Assembly (NCBI RefSeq): GCF_002127325.2
Contig: NC_035436.2
Location: 121,802,771-121,866,770 of the forward strand
DNA length: 64,000 nt
DNA from: Helianthus annuus
Taxonomy: Eukaryota > Streptophyta > Magnoliopsida > Asterales > Asteraceae
Direction of reading: 5' to 3'
Shown here piece by piece: positions 61,989 through 64,000 of the stretch. The notes below the pieces were generated by a model. The model saw nothing but the letters and a program-made list of their open reading frames with translations. It was not told the origin of the DNA and did not search any database. The translations under genes were made by a program, and so were the position numbers. Positions within the stretch are counted from its first letter, which is position 1, and every line of letters begins with the position of its first letter.

Positions 61989-62004
61989 CAAGTGTGGGGG
62001 TATT

Positions 62005-63739
62005 TGATGTGCACAAAATGCAACATAAAAATTACATCAAATGTGGCATAAAACTACCCCTTTTTAAGTACTAATGTTGGAAAAAGTGTGTTTTTGTCTT
62101 CCTTTTGTATTTTCAGGGTTAAAAGAGCTTTAACAAACAAAAGAAGGAAAAATGCAGCTAAATCCAACATAAATATAAAGAAAAGGAAGAAACGTGGCAT
62201 GCCCGACTCCTCGACAGCATCTCCCAAAGCAAAAACAAGAAGAAAGTTGAGCATGGGGCTGTGTCCAGCTCAACACGGGGCGTGTCCAGCTCAACACGGG
62301 GCGTGCCCAGCGAACACGGGGTCATGGTCAGCCTTGGCACAAAAGACAAACCTGTAGAAGCTTCCATCGCCCACAACGGGGCCGTGCTCAGTGGACACGG
62401 GGCCGTGGTCAACTTCTTGCAGGCGCATTTATTGTAATTGCGAATTACAATTAATGAAGAGAGAGAGTCAGATGGACACGGGGCCGTGCCCAGCGGACAC
62501 GGGGCCGTGCCCAGGCTTCTGTTCAGCCTATAAATAGGAGTTCTTGGAGCTCTTGCAACTCATCCCTTGGCACACCACCTCTCTCACACTTCACCCACCA
62601 CCCACCACCACCATAACACCATCATCCACCACCATCATCCATTGTCCATTATAGAGTGTGTGAGTCGTCTCGGGATCCAAGATTGATCGTAAGAGTTCTT
62701 GACAATCAAAGGCCATGTTTGCCTAAATCTCTTACATCACTTGGTGAAGACAAGTGTTTAGTATAATACTTTTTATTTTTAATCTTTTGAACTTTTTAAT
62801 TGGTTTTGTATTAATGACTTTAATTACTAGTTTCTTATGTTGAAGGTGATTCTTCCTTATCGTTTGCCCGTGGTGTCTTGGCATTATTTTACTGTCTATA
62901 TAAAATAAAAGATTTTCACCATTCATATCTCCACGGTCTATATGGAGGTATGTTGGCTACCTGGTTGGGGGTTAAGGGAACTGTTTGGTAAGAGTCTTGC
63001 CATTGTTCAGTATATAGATCCTGCAAAGGACCTGGGTCAAATTTAGTAGGACCTCCTTCAATACCCAAAGGTATTGGATGGCGGGGGTCCAAACTCTTTG
63101 ATCCCCTCATAAGTTAAACTACTATTAAAACTTTAACCCAGCTACTTAGGACTGTATCCCTGCTGACTCAGACTACTTAGCTGAGGGTAACGTCGCCTTC
63201 AAAAGAGGGGCCTACCACATTATGCATTAATAACTTAATTAATTATCTTTCAATAATCCGACCCTTTAGGATTGTATCCTTGCTGACTCAAACTACTGGG
63301 TTGAGGGTAACGTCGCGTTCAAAAGAGGGGCCTACTACAATAACTAAGATTATCTCTTAAACAAGTGCAAAAGTGCGAAAATAATCAAAGGTTACACTAA
63401 CACACGACTCGGATCCAAGTGATTCATCTTGTCTATCTGTTTTATTTTTATTTTTATTTTTATTTTCATCATTTTAGATAGTTTTATTTTCTTAGTTTAA
63501 AATCTTTTTAACATTTTGATTTGATTAGACGTTGAGGATAAACCGGTACTAAAAGCTCTTGTGTCCTTGGATGACCTCGGTATCTTACCAACACCATACT
63601 ACGTCCACGATGGGTGCACTTGCCCATATGTGTGTTTAGTGTTAGTAAATATCGTGTTTTATAAATTTAAAACTTGGCTAAAAAGTGTAAAAGGGCTTAA
63701 AATATACACCTAAAACATATACACACTTCACGCACATCA
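62005..63739 (+). repeat. Athila-2 3' LTR
   Basis: Direct repeat of 56817-58525. It has one extra 21-base motif unit (a second gacacggggccgtgcccag copy) just upstream of the TATA box, which accounts for most of its extra length. Confidence 0.92.
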
Positions 63740-64000
63740 AATAAAAAATTGTTCACTTTAATTTTATATAACATTTATTATGAGATAAATTATAATATTT
63801 AAATAAACAAGTTGCAAACAATAAATATTAGGTTTTTATTTAATCTACAACTTTTAATGAGATCGTTACGTGACATTTTAATATCTAGGATAAACCGTTC
63901 GTTCGAATTTACCCAATCTTTACTCGTGCGTAAATTCAAGAAATTCTCAAACGCAACCAAGGTGAGTACGCTAGACCCATTTCCCTTTTAAATACACTTT
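63740..64000. other. Unassigned AT-rich sequence, possibly part of another LTR
   Basis: No frame or repeat with the rest of the window. The phrase caaccaaggtgagtacgc near 63955 recalls the aacccaaggtgagttc sequence on the minus strand of the Tekay-1 LTR, so a gypsy LTR fragment is possible but weakly supported. Confidence 0.3.

Larger units (their letters stand above)
56817..63739 (+). mobile_element. Athila-2: Athila-like derivative with partial gag/protease and no RT
   Basis: LTRs at 56817-58525 (1709 bp) and 62005-63739 (1735 bp), tRNA-Asp-type primer site and polypurine tract. The internal 3.5 kb holds a zinc-knuckle-like peptide, Tyr-rich repeats, an acidic region and a damaged protease, then untranslated sequence. 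No capsid core, RT or integrase. Flanking pentamers (aactt on the left, aataa on the right) do not match, so either the site has mutated or the two ends were brought together by recombination. Confidence 0.88.

Overview
This 64 kb window looks like repeat-dense nuclear DNA of a eudicot plant. The family Asteraceae is my best guess, from remembered resemblance of the copia-type Gag and the LTR styles, and I could not test it. I find no convincing host gene. Almost every base that can be explained belongs to LTR retrotransposons, stacked inside one another, or to short fold-back elements bounded by (TA)n tracts.

Layout. 1-9032: a young Ty3/gypsy Tekay-like element on the minus strand (Tekay-1). 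It has an intact Gag-Pol frame, a probable 87-nt gag intron, and LTRs identical wherever I compared them. Its left LTR runs off the window. 9033-17000: a chain of at least nine small to medium elements (A-J), separated by TA microsatellites; most have terminal inverted repeats. 17000-19357: LTR-like sequence. 19358-29214: an old minus-strand gypsy gag (Tat-like) split by an Athila-like element (Athila-1, 19642-28121, TSD attgg) that keeps gag but has no pol. 29440-32700: LTR plus 3' pol remnant of a second minus-strand Tekay-like element (Tekay-2). 32701-36224: a 5'-truncated Athila-like copy (Athila-3) with pol but almost no gag. 36225-56035: a minus-strand gypsy element (Gypsy-C) inserted into Athila-3 and itself split by a pol-less copia-type element (Copia-B, 40702-55869, TSD atgtc). 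Copia-B carries a second pol-less copia-type element (Copia-A, 40906-48432, TSD ggtcc) inside its left LTR. 56817-63739: an Athila-like derivative (Athila-2) with a partial gag/protease and no RT. 63740-64000: unassigned AT-rich sequence.

How the parts relate. Copia-A and Copia-B encode large two-zinc-knuckle Gag-like proteins but no protease, integrase or RT that I can see. Athila-1 and Athila-2 also lack RT and integrase. These would need proteins supplied by other elements. Only Tekay-1 looks potentially autonomous.

The most unusual pattern: every LTR family here carries its own short, iterated, often palindromic motif. In five of the seven families the motif lies just upstream of the LTR TATA box, and in several it recurs in the leader or the 3' untranslated part. 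A second notable pattern is a roughly 540-nt untranslated block near the 3' ends of Copia-A and Copia-B that is better preserved than much of their coding sequence. All names such as Tekay-1 or Copia-A are local labels.
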